Shown here: positions 53,297 through 62,110 of the stretch, in pieces
Numbering within the stretch: position 1 is the stretch's first letter
How the letters are laid out: every line of letters begins with the position of its first letter
Assembly: GCF_024529975.1 (NCBI RefSeq)
Contig: NZ_AP024897.1
Coordinates: 1,488,001 to 1,552,000 of the forward strand
DNA from: Vibrio quintilis
GTDB taxonomy: Bacteria; Pseudomonadota; Gammaproteobacteria; Enterobacterales; Vibrionaceae
Length of the DNA stretch: 64,000 bases
Reading direction: 5' to 3'
Translations under genes and position numbers: made by a program
The notes under the pieces: model-generated
The model's input: the letters and a program-made list of their open reading frames with translations, nothing else
Database searches by the model: none
Told to the model about the DNA's origin: nothing

Positions 53297-53698
53297 ATGA
53301 TGAATCGCATCATGATTGGTATTGTTGTCAGCATACTTGTGGCAGGTTTGTTTGGCTGGCAACGCTACGCCATTCATTCTCTGGAATCAAAACTGATGCT
53401 GGCAAACCGCAAAGCCGAGTTTCTGAGAAATAACCGGGATGAGCTGGCGCTCGAACTGAAAGACTCAGAAGCATCGAAACAGGCGCTGGCAAGAGAACTG
53501 AAACAACAGGAAGCCGTACTGGCACGCCGCGATGCTGCGATAACCCGCAGCCGTAAAGAGCTGGCGGAGCTGTCGGAACAACTGCGAGGGCTGAGAAAAA
53601 CTGATGAAGAATATAAATTGTGGTCTGACGCTCATGTCCCTGATGCTGTTATCCGGCTGCTCCGCAACACCCGCAACCAAAGTGATCGTGAAGACTGA
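53297..53698 (+). CDS. Inner-membrane spanin subunit (Rz/LysB-like)
   Basis: 133 residues: N-terminal membrane helix (about 5-20) followed by a long coiled coil (about 28-100), the plan of Rz-type i-spanins that disrupt the outer membrane at lysis. The o-spanin gene is nested in its 3' part in another frame, the Rz/Rz1 arrangement. A tandem ATG allows a start at 53297 or 53300. Confidence 0.85.
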   Translation: MMNRIMIGIVVSILVAGLFGWQRYAIHSLESKLMLANRKAEFLRNNRDELALELKDSEASKQALARELKQQEAVLARRDAAITRSRKELAELSEQLRGLRKTDEEYKLWSDAHVPDAVIRLLRNTRNQSDRED

Positions 53699-53885
53699 AT
53701 ATCAAAAGCAGTCGGTTCCGGATTTTTTAACCCGGGATACAGCGGTGCCAAACCTGCCCAAAGCAGGCGCAACCAATGCACAGCTGGCCGAATATATGGT
53801 CGGTATGGAAAGCGCACTGAACAACTGTAACATCGATAAAAAGAGCATTCGCCAATGGCAGAACCACACTCAACCACCACCATAA
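53604..53885 (+). CDS. Outer-membrane spanin lipoprotein (Rz1/LysC-like)
   Basis: 93 residues with a lipoprotein signal (LMLLSGCS, lipidated C19) and a proline-containing mature part. It starts inside the i-spanin gene in a different frame and ends after it, as LysC does in P2. It should form the envelope-spanning complex with the i-spanin. Confidence 0.85.
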   Translation: MKNINCGLTLMSLMLLSGCSATPATKVIVKTEYQKQSVPDFLTRDTAVPNLPKAGATNAQLAEYMVGMESALNNCNIDKKSIRQWQNHTQPPP

Positions 53886-54094
53886 TCAGCAATACAGCTG
53901 CAACGGTCGCGATTACCAGTGGCGTCACGCAAAGCTCTTTTGCCCAGTCGTTACTGAGCGCATCATTTGATCAAATCCTGAGCGGGCGATTCCACTGGCA
54001 ATTATCTGATGTGGTCACACTGGCCTGCTCGGCGATTGTGATTTGTAATTTCGTGCTGACCCGGCTGGAAAAGCGGCGGGGGAATTCAGCCTGA
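53855..54094 (+). CDS. Second holin-like protein
   Basis: 79 residues; one clear membrane helix (about 50-69) with a basic end (RLEKRRGNSA). It overlaps the end of the o-spanin gene by 31 nt. Length, topology and place suggest a holin or antiholin. Confidence 0.65.
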   Translation: MAEPHSTTTIISNTAATVAITSGVTQSSFAQSLLSASFDQILSGRFHWQLSDVVTLACSAIVICNFVLTRLEKRRGNSA

Positions 54095-54133
54095 ATCCGC
54101 TGATGTCTGGCGAGGAAAGAAACAGGAAAATAT

Positions 54134-54796
54134 ATGGCAACATTAAATACGACTGTGCAGTCTATGATTGATGACCTGCATACAAAAATTCAGGCGGGCA
54201 GCCTCTCAGCAGAAGATCAAATGCTTATCGGCAAAGGGTTGGAAGCCCTGATGAGCAATGCGAGCTGGGAAAAGGCGCTGGTTGCAATTGCTGAAGAAAA
54301 TATCAGCGAATCTAAAACATTGCTCAATACCGCACGGGATGAACTGAAAACTGCCAAGGCAGAACTGACTGATTCAATCACACAAATTAAGCAACACTAT
54401 TCTCCACTCATTACTGTTGGTCATTACACCAATCTTGCCTCTATTGCAGCAGGTAAATCTTTGGTTATCACCCCTCCCGCTGGTAGCCGGGTTCGTGTTT
54501 TTCAGCTGATAGCAATAACTGCTACGAAAAAGGATTTGACGTCATATAACTATGTAATAACGACTCTGGGGAGCCGCCAGTTAGGCACGAGGGTCGCAGG
54601 AACACAAACAGCTTCTGGTTCATATATAAAAGTGGGAGCGACGGATGGAAGTCCGGCTTCTACGTCTTGCTCACATAAAGAGTTGTTGGGTGAGGTTGAT
54701 GAAAAGCTGACACTGGAGAATGTAGATTCAGCCAGTGCATATCTGTTAATTGGTGTCGATTTCGTCACAGGAGATTATGACAATGAGTCAAATTGA
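54134..54796 (+). CDS. Phage fibre-like or virion-associated protein
   Basis: 220 residues. The N-terminal half is helical coiled coil (about 15-95: LNTARDELKTAKAELTDSITQIKQ), the C-terminal half beta-rich. This is the plan of the two later fibre genes at 61199 and 62480, which also begin with a short helical region. It is followed by an accessory gene overlapping its end. Probably a tail-fibre or spike subunit; the family is not recognised. Confidence 0.6.
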   Translation: MATLNTTVQSMIDDLHTKIQAGSLSAEDQMLIGKGLEALMSNASWEKALVAIAEENISESKTLLNTARDELKTAKAELTDSITQIKQHYSPLITVGHYTNLASIAAGKSLVITPPAGSRVRVFQLIAITATKKDLTSYNYVITTLGSRQLGTRVAGTQTASGSYIKVGATDGSPASTSCSHKELLGEVDEKLTLENVDSASAYLLIGVDFVTGDYDNESN

Positions 54797-55145
54797 AGTA
54801 TTGAAAAATAATCAATGGGTGAATGAACAACCATCAGCAGGGGACAGATGTCGGGAGATTCTGGATTCAGGCGCTGTCATTGAGTTTGAATATGCAGAAA
54901 CTGATATCGACACTCTGAAATCCACCCGCATCACCCAAATCAAACAGGAAGCCCAATCCCGGATTACTGCGCTGGACTGGCGTTTAGAGCGTGCGAAAGA
55001 ACGTGCTGAACTCAGTATCACCGATCAGGAAACGGTGCAGGATGTGATGCAACTCCGGGAGCAAATCCGCACGGCGTCAAATCAGGCAGAAATCGCTGTG
55101 AACCAACTCACAGACGCCGGCGCGATTCAACAATTTCAATGGTAA
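54783..55145 (+). CDS. Phage tail accessory protein (possible fibre chaperone)
   Basis: 120 residues. N-terminal beta part (MSQIEVLKNNQWV, SGAVIEFEYAE) then a long helix (TQIKQEAQSRITALDWRLERAKERAELS). Similar small proteins follow fibre genes in Vibrio myophages. It overlaps the preceding gene by 14 nt. An ATG at 54777 is possible, but GGAG fits 54783 better. Confidence 0.6.
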   Translation: MSQIEVLKNNQWVNEQPSAGDRCREILDSGAVIEFEYAETDIDTLKSTRITQIKQEAQSRITALDWRLERAKERAELSITDQETVQDVMQLREQIRTASNQAEIAVNQLTDAGAIQQFQW

Positions 55146-55193
55146 GCCTTTTCGGCTGCTGAATTTTCTACTCATACCAGACAGATCAAGCTT

Positions 55194-55736
55194 ATGACTC
55201 AGACAACACTGACTGAAGTGCATCAGGGGATTGTGACCCGGCTGAAAGCGGCACTCCCGGATGTTACCGTGGAAGTTTTTTCGCCGACGATGAACTTTGC
55301 AGAAAAAGCACCGGCACTGCTGGTGGAGCTGACTTCATTCCCGCTGGCAAAAGATGCCGGCGACTATCGTTATCCGGCTGATTGTTGCTTCACGATTCAT
55401 TGCGTTACTAAAAAAGAACAACCGCTGGTTGACTTATGGGAAATGACCGCATCCGTTGCACAGCTGATTTACAACAACGGCTTTTGGGTCGGTGGTGGCG
55501 TGATGGAACGGCCGCATACGCTGAAAGCGCATGCCGATAAAACCCGCTACCAGGATCAGAACGGGTATGAATCCCGCGTGATCAGCTGGCACCAAACCAT
55601 TTATCTCGGTGAACCGAAGCCGGTGCAGGAAGGTATGGTTGTGAAAGAAGTGTACCTGGGTTATGCACCGGGCGGAGAAACACCACCGAAAGCATCATAT
55701 GTGAGGATTAAAGATGGAGAGTTACCGGATTTCTGA
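55194..55736 (+). CDS. Phage tail terminator/completion-like protein
   Basis: 180 residues, directly upstream of the gpV homologue and overlapping it by 23 nt. The opening HQGIVTRLKAALPDVTVEVFSP and the following ALLVELTSF fit the Mu/P2 tail-terminator style of protein that caps the tail tube. The family assignment is from general pattern and position. Confidence 0.55.
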   Translation: MTQTTLTEVHQGIVTRLKAALPDVTVEVFSPTMNFAEKAPALLVELTSFPLAKDAGDYRYPADCCFTIHCVTKKEQPLVDLWEMTASVAQLIYNNGFWVGGGVMERPHTLKAHADKTRYQDQNGYESRVISWHQTIYLGEPKPVQEGMVVKEVYLGYAPGGETPPKASYVRIKDGELPDF

Positions 55737-56316
55737 GCTGGAGCGTCAGCTGCACGGGCTGATTCGTCTGTGTACCGTGACCGAACTGGGTAATGGTGGT
55801 CAGGTGAAAGTACAGGATGGTGAACTGAACAGCACCTGGCTTGACCGGGCCGTGGACCGGGCCGGTGAAAACCGCGCATGGCATCCGCTGGATGTCGGCG
55901 AGCAGGTGGTTGTGCTTTGTCCTTCGGGCGACCTGACCATGGGGATCATTATCGCCAGTCTGTATCAGGACCAGCATCCGGCACCCAGCTCGAATGAAGA
56001 TTTGGAATCCAAAGTTTTTAAAGATGGTTCGGTCATCAGTTATGATCGGAAGAGTCATCAGTATCTGATTGATATTAAAGGGGCGGATGCCACGGTGGAT
56101 GTGATTTCTGCCGGAACGCTCAATATCAAAACCAGTAAAAATATTCAGGTGCAGACGTCGGCAGATGCCAAAGTCTCTGCACAGGGTAATGTGAATGTTT
56201 CCGCTTCAAAGATCGCTTTGAACGGCGGCTCGCCTTGTGTCACGACTGCACACATTTGTCATTTTACCGGAAAGCCACATGGTGATGGTTCCCGGACAGT
56301 TACAGCGGGGAAATAA
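55714..56316 (+). CDS. Baseplate assembly protein V (tail spike)
   Basis: 200 residues, P2 gpV-like. N-terminal OB-fold (GQVKVQDGELNSTWLDRA and DVGEQVVVLCPSGDLTMGII) and C-terminal triple-helical spike repeats (NIKTSKNIQVQTSADAKVSA). In the contractile tail it is the membrane-piercing spike under the baseplate. The PAAR-like tip is usually a separate protein. Confidence 0.88.
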   Translation: MESYRISELERQLHGLIRLCTVTELGNGGQVKVQDGELNSTWLDRAVDRAGENRAWHPLDVGEQVVVLCPSGDLTMGIIIASLYQDQHPAPSSNEDLESKVFKDGSVISYDRKSHQYLIDIKGADATVDVISAGTLNIKTSKNIQVQTSADAKVSAQGNVNVSASKIALNGGSPCVTTAHICHFTGKPHGDGSRTVTAGK

Positions 56317-56317
56317 C

Positions 56318-56503
56318 ATGGCGCTCAACGCAGATCTGCTTGAAAAATTAATCGTCGATAACTTATACGATGCGGGTTTTGATACTGAGAATACGCACTC
56401 ACAAGTGACAGAGCTGGCTGATGCAATTGCAAAAGCGATTGTCAAACATATTCAGAGCAATGCGGTTGTTATTGTGGATGCTGTGCCTTATCCCGTCAGG
56501 TAG
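56318..56503 (+). CDS. Small phage protein in the baseplate operon
   Basis: 61 residues, mainly helical (MALNADLLEKLIVDNLYDAG) with a hydrophobic end. GGGG 7 nt upstream, 1 nt after gpV and 7 nt before gpW. Function unknown. Confidence 0.7.
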   Translation: MALNADLLEKLIVDNLYDAGFDTENTHSQVTELADAIAKAIVKHIQSNAVVIVDAVPYPVR

Positions 56504-56510
56504 GTGAATC

Positions 56511-56852
56511 ATGAAAGGAATGAATGCACAAACCGGACGAAGTTTAAATGGTCCGGATCATATCCGTCAGTCAATCATCACTATTTTAACAACGCCCATC
56601 GGCAGCCGGGTTCTCAGACGGGATTTTGGCTCAGATTTATTGTCATTAACCGACCATCCGACCAACGAAGCGTGGATGCTGGATGTGTACGCCGCGACGT
56701 TAGAAGCACTGGAAAAGTGGGAACCCCGCTTCCGGTTAACCGATGTTCAGGCGAAGAGAAATGGCCAGGGCAGAATTGATTTGTATCTGGATGGTGAAAT
56801 GTTAATTAACGGCCAGTCCATTACGATGGATGGCATACAGGTGAGTATATGA
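56511..56852 (+). CDS. Baseplate wedge protein W (GPW/gp25 family)
   Basis: 113 residues with the gp25-like core: SIITILTTPIGSRVLRRDFGS and VYAATLEALEKWEPRFRL. A conserved wedge component of contractile tails, also related to T6SS TssE. Overlaps gpJ by 4 nt. Confidence 0.92.
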   Translation: MKGMNAQTGRSLNGPDHIRQSIITILTTPIGSRVLRRDFGSDLLSLTDHPTNEAWMLDVYAATLEALEKWEPRFRLTDVQAKRNGQGRIDLYLDGEMLINGQSITMDGIQVSI

Positions 56853-57694
56853 GCACAGTCAATGAGACACTGAATTTACCTGATCCGGATATTATTGAAC
56901 AGATTGATGCTGAGGCGTTAATTCAGGCACGGCGGAAACGGTTAATCGAACTGAATCCTGATTATCAGGACGTGCTTGCGCTGGAAAGTGAACCGCTGAA
57001 TATCAATATTGAAGCGGAATCTTACCGGGAAGCGTTACTCCGGCTACGGATTAATGAAAGTGTCAAAGCAAACTTACTTGCTTTTGCAACCGGTGGCGAT
57101 CTTGATCATTTAGGTGATTTTTACGGGCTTCCCCGTGCTGATGGCGAAGCCGATGAAAGTTATCGTCAGCGTATCCGGGAGCGGACCAAGGCTTCCAGTA
57201 CCGCTGGCAGTATTGCACATTACCGCAGCCGCGCGATTGAAGCGGCACCACTGGCGATTCGCGATGTTCGTATTGATTCACCTGAAGGCGGGCTGGTCCG
57301 GGTTTCGGTTCTGGTCCGCAATGGTTTCGATTTGGATGAAACGCTGGCAAAAGTTGAACAGGCGGTAAATTCTGACGAGGTCAGAGTGCTGACTGATACC
57401 GTGAATGTGGTGTCCGCCGAGACGATTCAGGTGCCGGTTGCGGCGACCATTGTATTGCAGAATACCACGCCGGAAGCGGTGATTGATGAGCTGAAATCAG
57501 GGCTGGTGAAACAGTGGGAACAGCAGGCTGGTCTAGGCTGGGATGTCACGCCAAGCTGGATTAGCGCGCAACTGCAAAAAAGTGGCGTGTATGAAGTGAA
57601 CATACTTGAACCAACACAGGTTGTTCAGGTCGGAGCCAATCAGCATGCTGTGATTGAAAAACTGGATATCAGCCTGAACGGCAGGGGGTATTAA
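56849..57694 (+). CDS. Baseplate protein J, first copy
   Basis: 281 residues, gpJ family (TssF/gp6-related wedge). Shared marks with the second copy: LNPDYQDVLALESEPL, YREALLRLRINESVKANLLAFATGGDLDHLG, and the Y-R-x-R-I segment. It is slightly shorter than P2 gpJ and clearly diverged from the copy at 58898. Followed without gap by a gpI homologue. Confidence 0.88.
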   Translation: MSTVNETLNLPDPDIIEQIDAEALIQARRKRLIELNPDYQDVLALESEPLNINIEAESYREALLRLRINESVKANLLAFATGGDLDHLGDFYGLPRADGEADESYRQRIRERTKASSTAGSIAHYRSRAIEAAPLAIRDVRIDSPEGGLVRVSVLVRNGFDLDETLAKVEQAVNSDEVRVLTDTVNVVSAETIQVPVAATIVLQNTTPEAVIDELKSGLVKQWEQQAGLGWDVTPSWISAQLQKSGVYEVNILEPTQVVQVGANQHAVIEKLDISLNGRGY

Positions 57695-58845
57695 TGACAC
57701 TGTTACCTGTCAATGCTTCCAGACTTCAGTATGATCTTGAAACGGCAAACCGGCTTCATGATGATATCAACCTGGCTGTACAGCAGCTGAAAACATTTAA
57801 GCAGGAACCGGCAGACAACCTGTTGTACTGGTTGATCTGGGAATATGGCCTTGAAGACGTCCTGCTTTATGTGCCTGATTTGAGGAAAGTCATCAAAGAA
57901 GGTCTGATCTGGCAGCGTTTACGGGGAACACCGGAAAGCCTGAAAATTGCCCTGGGCTGGATTGGGATGGATGACATTACCATCGAAGAAAACCGCCCCG
58001 GCCGTCATTTTTATGAATATCAGGTTGATCCCGGAAAGATACCGACACAGGAAGAGCGTTCCCGTTTATTCGGTGTTGCTGACCTTTCGGCACCCGTCAG
58101 ATCCCGGTTGTCGCGGATGTATCATGGTTACGATGTCCGCAAACTGATTCTTTCTGAAGGGCATTTTGGCCAGTTTCTGTCAGATTATTCTGGTGTGAAT
58201 CATCAGGGAACGAAGCTGTCTTTCCGCCGGGGATATCAAAGTGAACTTGCGGTCGGGCAACCCGATGTCAAGAGCAGCCATTTCCGGACGGTTGTTGATA
58301 ACGCGGTTTATGAAGACCGGCCGCTGCTCAGCTATATGTATCTCGATGATAAATTTGATTTTGGCATTTATGTCCATCATGGCCGGTTGGTTTCAGAAGG
58401 GTTGGTTTATGACGCCAAACCTGTCATCAAAGATCAGCACCGCTTCTCTCAGGCTGCGATGGTTCTGTCTGACAGTGAAGCATTAGGCAGCCTGCATACT
58501 CTACTGGGTGCCCGCCGCCGGGTTGAACTGGGCGGAACAACCGTCTTATCCGAAAGCAAACTGGATGACACATGGCAGTTTGAATGGCAGCCGGTTCACA
58601 CGCTTCATCTGGATAATCATCCGGGTGAACTGGACGCAACCTTACCTGTGACAGCCAGCGTGGCTGAGATTCGTCTGGAAAATATCTTCACTGATTCTGA
58701 CTTCCGCATTGAACAGGGACGCACCCGGATTACAGTGAAAACACCTGAATTAGCTGGCTTAAGCTGGATGGGGCGCTGGGATCAACGTACCTGGTCAGGT
58801 GCCGGATATACGGTGATTGGCGTGAACTTTACCCAAACAACCTGA
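57694..58845 (+). CDS. Tail protein I, first copy, with large C-terminal extension
   Basis: 383 residues. The first 130 are gpI-like (LLPVNASRLQYDLE, LLYWLIWEYGL, RLRGTPESLKIALGWIG). The rest is an extension about twice the size of P2 gpI, with beta-rich segments that could dock a fibre. Its last codons (TQTT, stop) are encoded by the left end of a repeat element, so the C-terminus was probably redefined by that sequence. Confidence 0.8.
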   Translation: MTLLPVNASRLQYDLETANRLHDDINLAVQQLKTFKQEPADNLLYWLIWEYGLEDVLLYVPDLRKVIKEGLIWQRLRGTPESLKIALGWIGMDDITIEENRPGRHFYEYQVDPGKIPTQEERSRLFGVADLSAPVRSRLSRMYHGYDVRKLILSEGHFGQFLSDYSGVNHQGTKLSFRRGYQSELAVGQPDVKSSHFRTVVDNAVYEDRPLLSYMYLDDKFDFGIYVHHGRLVSEGLVYDAKPVIKDQHRFSQAAMVLSDSEALGSLHTLLGARRRVELGGTTVLSESKLDDTWQFEWQPVHTLHLDNHPGELDATLPVTASVAEIRLENIFTDSDFRIEQGRTRITVKTPELAGLSWMGRWDQRTWSGAGYTVIGVNFTQTT

Positions 58846-58890
58846 AAAGACAGGTTTCAGTGAGGCCTGTCTGAATCAATGATAAGGCAG
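58830..58890. repeat. Left-end fragment of the 266-bp element inside the phage tail operon
   Basis: ACCCAAACAACCTGAA, then CAGGTTTCAGTGAG and CTGTCTG, follow the left part of the full element (34711-34790) with several changes. It supplies the stop of the first gpI gene and the gap before the second gpJ. Confidence 0.75.
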
Positions 58891-58897
58891 GGGAACT

Positions 58898-59833
58898 ATG
58901 AGTGCATTCAAATTACTGGACCTGTCTCAGGTTCCGGTTCCGGATATTATTTCGTCTCCGGACTTTGAAACAAAATACCAGCAATTAAAAGATATTCTGA
59001 CCGGACTCAATCCGGATTATGCGGATGTTCTCGAACTTGAGTCTGATCCGCTGGCGATTCTTTTACAGTCTTTCGCTTACCGTGAAGCCGTACTCGAAGC
59101 CAGAATCAATGATGCAACCCGGGCGAATATGCTCGCTTCTGCATCCGGTAATGATCTGGATAGCATTGGCGCCCGTTATAACGTCGGACGCCTGGTTGTT
59201 CAACAGGAAAATACGCAGATTCAGCCGCCGGTCCCGCGCCGCATGGAAGATGATGATAGTTATCGACGCCGGATCCAGATGGCATTCGATGGCCTGAATA
59301 CCGCCGGCAGCAGTGATGCTTATGTTTTTCATGCACTTTCTGCCAGTGGTCAGGTAAAGGATGCAGATGCAACCAGTCCGGCCCCCTGCGACATGGTGGT
59401 GACCCTGTTAAGCCATGAAGGGAATGGTGTCCCGGATGATGAGTTGTTGAAAGTTGTCCGCCGCTATTTTGGACTGACAGACGATGGCTCAGCGCCAGCG
59501 AAACAGGCATCCAAAGTCAGGCCAGTCGGTGATCGGGTGAAAGTCGTCCCTGCTGGTGTGACTGAATATCAGGTTGACGCAGAACTGACGATTCTTCCCG
59601 GCCCGGCAGGTGAGGTGATCCGTAAGGCTGCCGAAGCTGCGGTATGGGCGTATGTTCACGAAAGGTGCAAGCTTGGATACGATGTGACCCGTTCCGGATT
59701 ATTCGCGGCACTGCACCGGCCGGGGGTTCATAATGTGATCCTGAAAACCCCAGAGGAAGATCTGGTGATTGACCACACTCACGCGGCATATTGTACCGGT
59801 GTGAAAGTCACGCTGGGAGGCATCGATGAATAA
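58898..59833 (+). CDS. Baseplate protein J, second copy
   Basis: 311 residues, close to canonical P2 gpJ: LNPDYADVLELESDPLAILL, AYREAVLEARINDATRANMLASASGNDLD, DDSYRRRIQMAFDGLNTAGSSDAY and GYDVTRSGLFAALHRPGVHNV. AGGGG lies just upstream. It overlaps the second gpI by 8 nt. Confidence 0.92.
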   Translation: MSAFKLLDLSQVPVPDIISSPDFETKYQQLKDILTGLNPDYADVLELESDPLAILLQSFAYREAVLEARINDATRANMLASASGNDLDSIGARYNVGRLVVQQENTQIQPPVPRRMEDDDSYRRRIQMAFDGLNTAGSSDAYVFHALSASGQVKDADATSPAPCDMVVTLLSHEGNGVPDDELLKVVRRYFGLTDDGSAPAKQASKVRPVGDRVKVVPAGVTEYQVDAELTILPGPAGEVIRKAAEAAVWAYVHERCKLGYDVTRSGLFAALHRPGVHNVILKTPEEDLVIDHTHAAYCTGVKVTLGGIDE

Positions 59834-60662
59834 AAGTCTGCTGCCGGTGAATGCGACTACCCTTGAGTTGGATCTGGAACAGGTTATTTCCCGGTGCACT
59901 GATTTACCGGTACATATCAAAGATCTCTGGAATCCGGAAACCTGTCCGCTGTCGTTATTGCCCTGGCTTGCCTGGGCACTGTCTGTTGATTCGTGGGATG
60001 AACGCTGGCCGGAATCAATCAAACGTCAGGTGGTCCGGGATTCTTTTGAAATCCACCGTCTGAAAGGCACACCTTATGCGGTGCAAAAAGCACTGGATAG
60101 CCTGAATATCAGGATGCAGCTTCGCGAGTGGTGGGAACCGGGATCGGGTCAATCCCCCGGCACCATGAGTGTTGTCGCTTTGATCAATGAAAACCTGACT
60201 GAAGATAACGATGGGTTAATTACCAAAACCATGCTGGAGCAGGTGGTCCGGGCAATTGAATCTGCAAAACGCGGCGTAATTCATTTTGATGTGGAACTGG
60301 GGATCGCCCTGGAAGAATCGCTGGGACTGGCTGGCGGAATTGGGCCGTCAGTAAGTTATGGCGATCAGAATGCCGTTTTTCAACCTGTGGTTCCGGACGA
60401 AGCCCATACTGAAATTGGGATTGCGGCTGCTGCCGGGCCTTCATGTGATTGCGCAGATAAGACTGCGCAGATGTTACCGGTGTTTCCTGATGCCGGATAT
60501 GCCTTAGCCGGGCTGGCCTTCGCCGGACACCGGATAAGCTGGTCTGATCAGGCGGGAACATTTTCTCCTCTGACACCGGGTTCGCTTCAGGGGAGTTCGT
60601 ATCTGGCCGGAGGATGTTGGCAGCAATGTCTGTCGGATATATTTTTTGAGGGGACTGTTTAA
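59826..60662 (+). CDS. Tail protein I, second copy
   Basis: 278 residues; N-terminal 180 gpI-like (CPLSLLPWLAWALSVDSWDERWPE, RDSFEIHRLKGTPYAVQKAL). The C-terminal 100 contain internal repeats (GIGPSVSYGDQNAVFQPVVP, FAGHRISWSDQAGTFSPLTP), unlike the extension of the first copy. Its last base is shared with the next start. Confidence 0.88.
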   Translation: MNKSLLPVNATTLELDLEQVISRCTDLPVHIKDLWNPETCPLSLLPWLAWALSVDSWDERWPESIKRQVVRDSFEIHRLKGTPYAVQKALDSLNIRMQLREWWEPGSGQSPGTMSVVALINENLTEDNDGLITKTMLEQVVRAIESAKRGVIHFDVELGIALEESLGLAGGIGPSVSYGDQNAVFQPVVPDEAHTEIGIAAAAGPSCDCADKTAQMLPVFPDAGYALAGLAFAGHRISWSDQAGTFSPLTPGSLQGSSYLAGGCWQQCLSDIFFEGTV

Positions 60663-61186
60663 TGGCAGAACTAAAACTGCAATTTACCGAGGCTGGTCTG
60701 GCCCGGTTATTGTCCGCAAAGGACAGTGGTCTGAAGGGCGAAATTACCCATATGGCTTTTGGCGACGGCGCTTACACACCGTCAAAGACGCAAACCCGGT
60801 TGCATCATGAACGCGAGCGGATTGAAATCTCTGATTATCAGGGAGACGGAAAAAATTTACGGATGGCCGGTGTCTTTGAAGGCAATCTGGAGTATGCCAT
60901 TCGTGAAATCGGTATTTTTCTCTCTGATGGCACTTTGCTCGGTGTGTATTCACAACCGGATCGTACCTTAGGTTACCGGACAGCCGTTGTCCGGTTAATT
61001 CAATGGTTTACGCTGAATATTGAAGCTTTGCCGACCAACAGTGTGAACGTCGTGACTGGTTCTGAGAACCTGAATCTGGTGATTGATGAAGAGTTTGCGC
61101 AGATGGCCACTGTTCAGATCAATACCATGCATCGTCAGTTGCAACAGGAATTCCGTCTTCTGGGTCTTGAGAAGAAAACAAATTAA
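60662..61186 (+). CDS. Tail fibre N-terminal-like (collar) protein
   Basis: 174 residues, resembling the baseplate-attachment N-terminal domain of P2 gpH-type fibres (FTEAGLARLLSAKDSGLKGEITHMAFGDGAY and YAIREIGIFLSDGTLLGVYS). It lacks a long fibre body, which seems to be supplied by separate genes downstream. A helical end may trimerise. Confidence 0.8.
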   Translation: MAELKLQFTEAGLARLLSAKDSGLKGEITHMAFGDGAYTPSKTQTRLHHERERIEISDYQGDGKNLRMAGVFEGNLEYAIREIGIFLSDGTLLGVYSQPDRTLGYRTAVVRLIQWFTLNIEALPTNSVNVVTGSENLNLVIDEEFAQMATVQINTMHRQLQQEFRLLGLEKKTN

Positions 61187-61198
61187 CAGGAGAACAAT

Positions 61199-62098
61199 AT
61201 GTCTTTAACAAAAGATATTGGTGAGATGGTTCAGGCTGTGGATGAACTGACTGATGAAGTCTCGGGAAAAATGGGGAAAATAGACAGCGAACTGGTTAAA
61301 TTTCAGAATTCTTTTCAACCAAAATTGAAAAGTTCTATGATCAGGGGATTTTATTTTGATGGCGTGAATGGTGATGACAGTAATGATGGCACCGTTCATC
61401 ATCCGTTTAAAACATTTCAGGCCGTGAAGAATCATTTGGTCAGTGGAGCCAGTTATCATTTTTATATCAATGGAACCGTTGAACTTTCCGGGGGCGTTGA
61501 ATTTCAGAACAACACGGTATTTGTTTTCAAACAAATTAAACTTTCTCCTGCGAAAATTGAACAGAAAGTCACTGGAACAACGCAATCTCTTAATCTGAGT
61601 ACCGGAGAAAAGATCAATTATGACACTGCCGGATCGATTTCTTTACGTCATTCAGTGATTCATTTTTATGGTGTCGATCTTGAAACAGCTAAATCAAAAC
61701 ACTATCCCATTTTCTATTCAAATAGTTTTATTTCCAGGGATGACTGGGGATCCGGACTGGTCAGTATCTTTGGGAATTTGCATGAGGAGATTTCTGGTAT
61801 CGGCATGCCAACCATCACGATTAACGATGGCACATTTAGTACAGTGGCAACCGGACCTGATCTGAAGAACTTTACCTTCTATGGGGCCAAATTTATTAAA
61901 AATGGTCAGGGAAACTTATTAAATATCGATCATAGTATGTGCATGATTAAAATTAATAATTCAACCTTCCCTGAAGGCCAGACATGTCGGGATTTTATAT
62001 ATGGTGTCAGATACGATGGTAACGGTATTGCGACTAATGTGCTGACCAACAATCAGTATTTGCTGAATAATAAATTGACCGTGAAGGCAACATCTTAA
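61199..62098 (+). CDS. Tail fibre/spike protein, cassette 1
   Basis: 299 residues. A short helical start (MSLTKDIGEMVQAVDELTDE) precedes a predicted beta-helix-like body beginning FYFDGVNGDDSNDG, the G-x-D-x-N-D-G pattern that opens many phage pectate-lyase-like spikes. Its start matches that of the gene at 62480, but the bodies differ. Probable receptor-binding part. AT-richer than the baseplate genes. Confidence 0.75.
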   Translation: MSLTKDIGEMVQAVDELTDEVSGKMGKIDSELVKFQNSFQPKLKSSMIRGFYFDGVNGDDSNDGTVHHPFKTFQAVKNHLVSGASYHFYINGTVELSGGVEFQNNTVFVFKQIKLSPAKIEQKVTGTTQSLNLSTGEKINYDTAGSISLRHSVIHFYGVDLETAKSKHYPIFYSNSFISRDDWGSGLVSIFGNLHEEISGIGMPTITINDGTFSTVATGPDLKNFTFYGAKFIKNGQGNLLNIDHSMCMIKINNSTFPEGQTCRDFIYGVRYDGNGIATNVLTNNQYLLNNKLTVKATS

Positions 62099-62110
62099 TA
62101 CGGGGGACTT

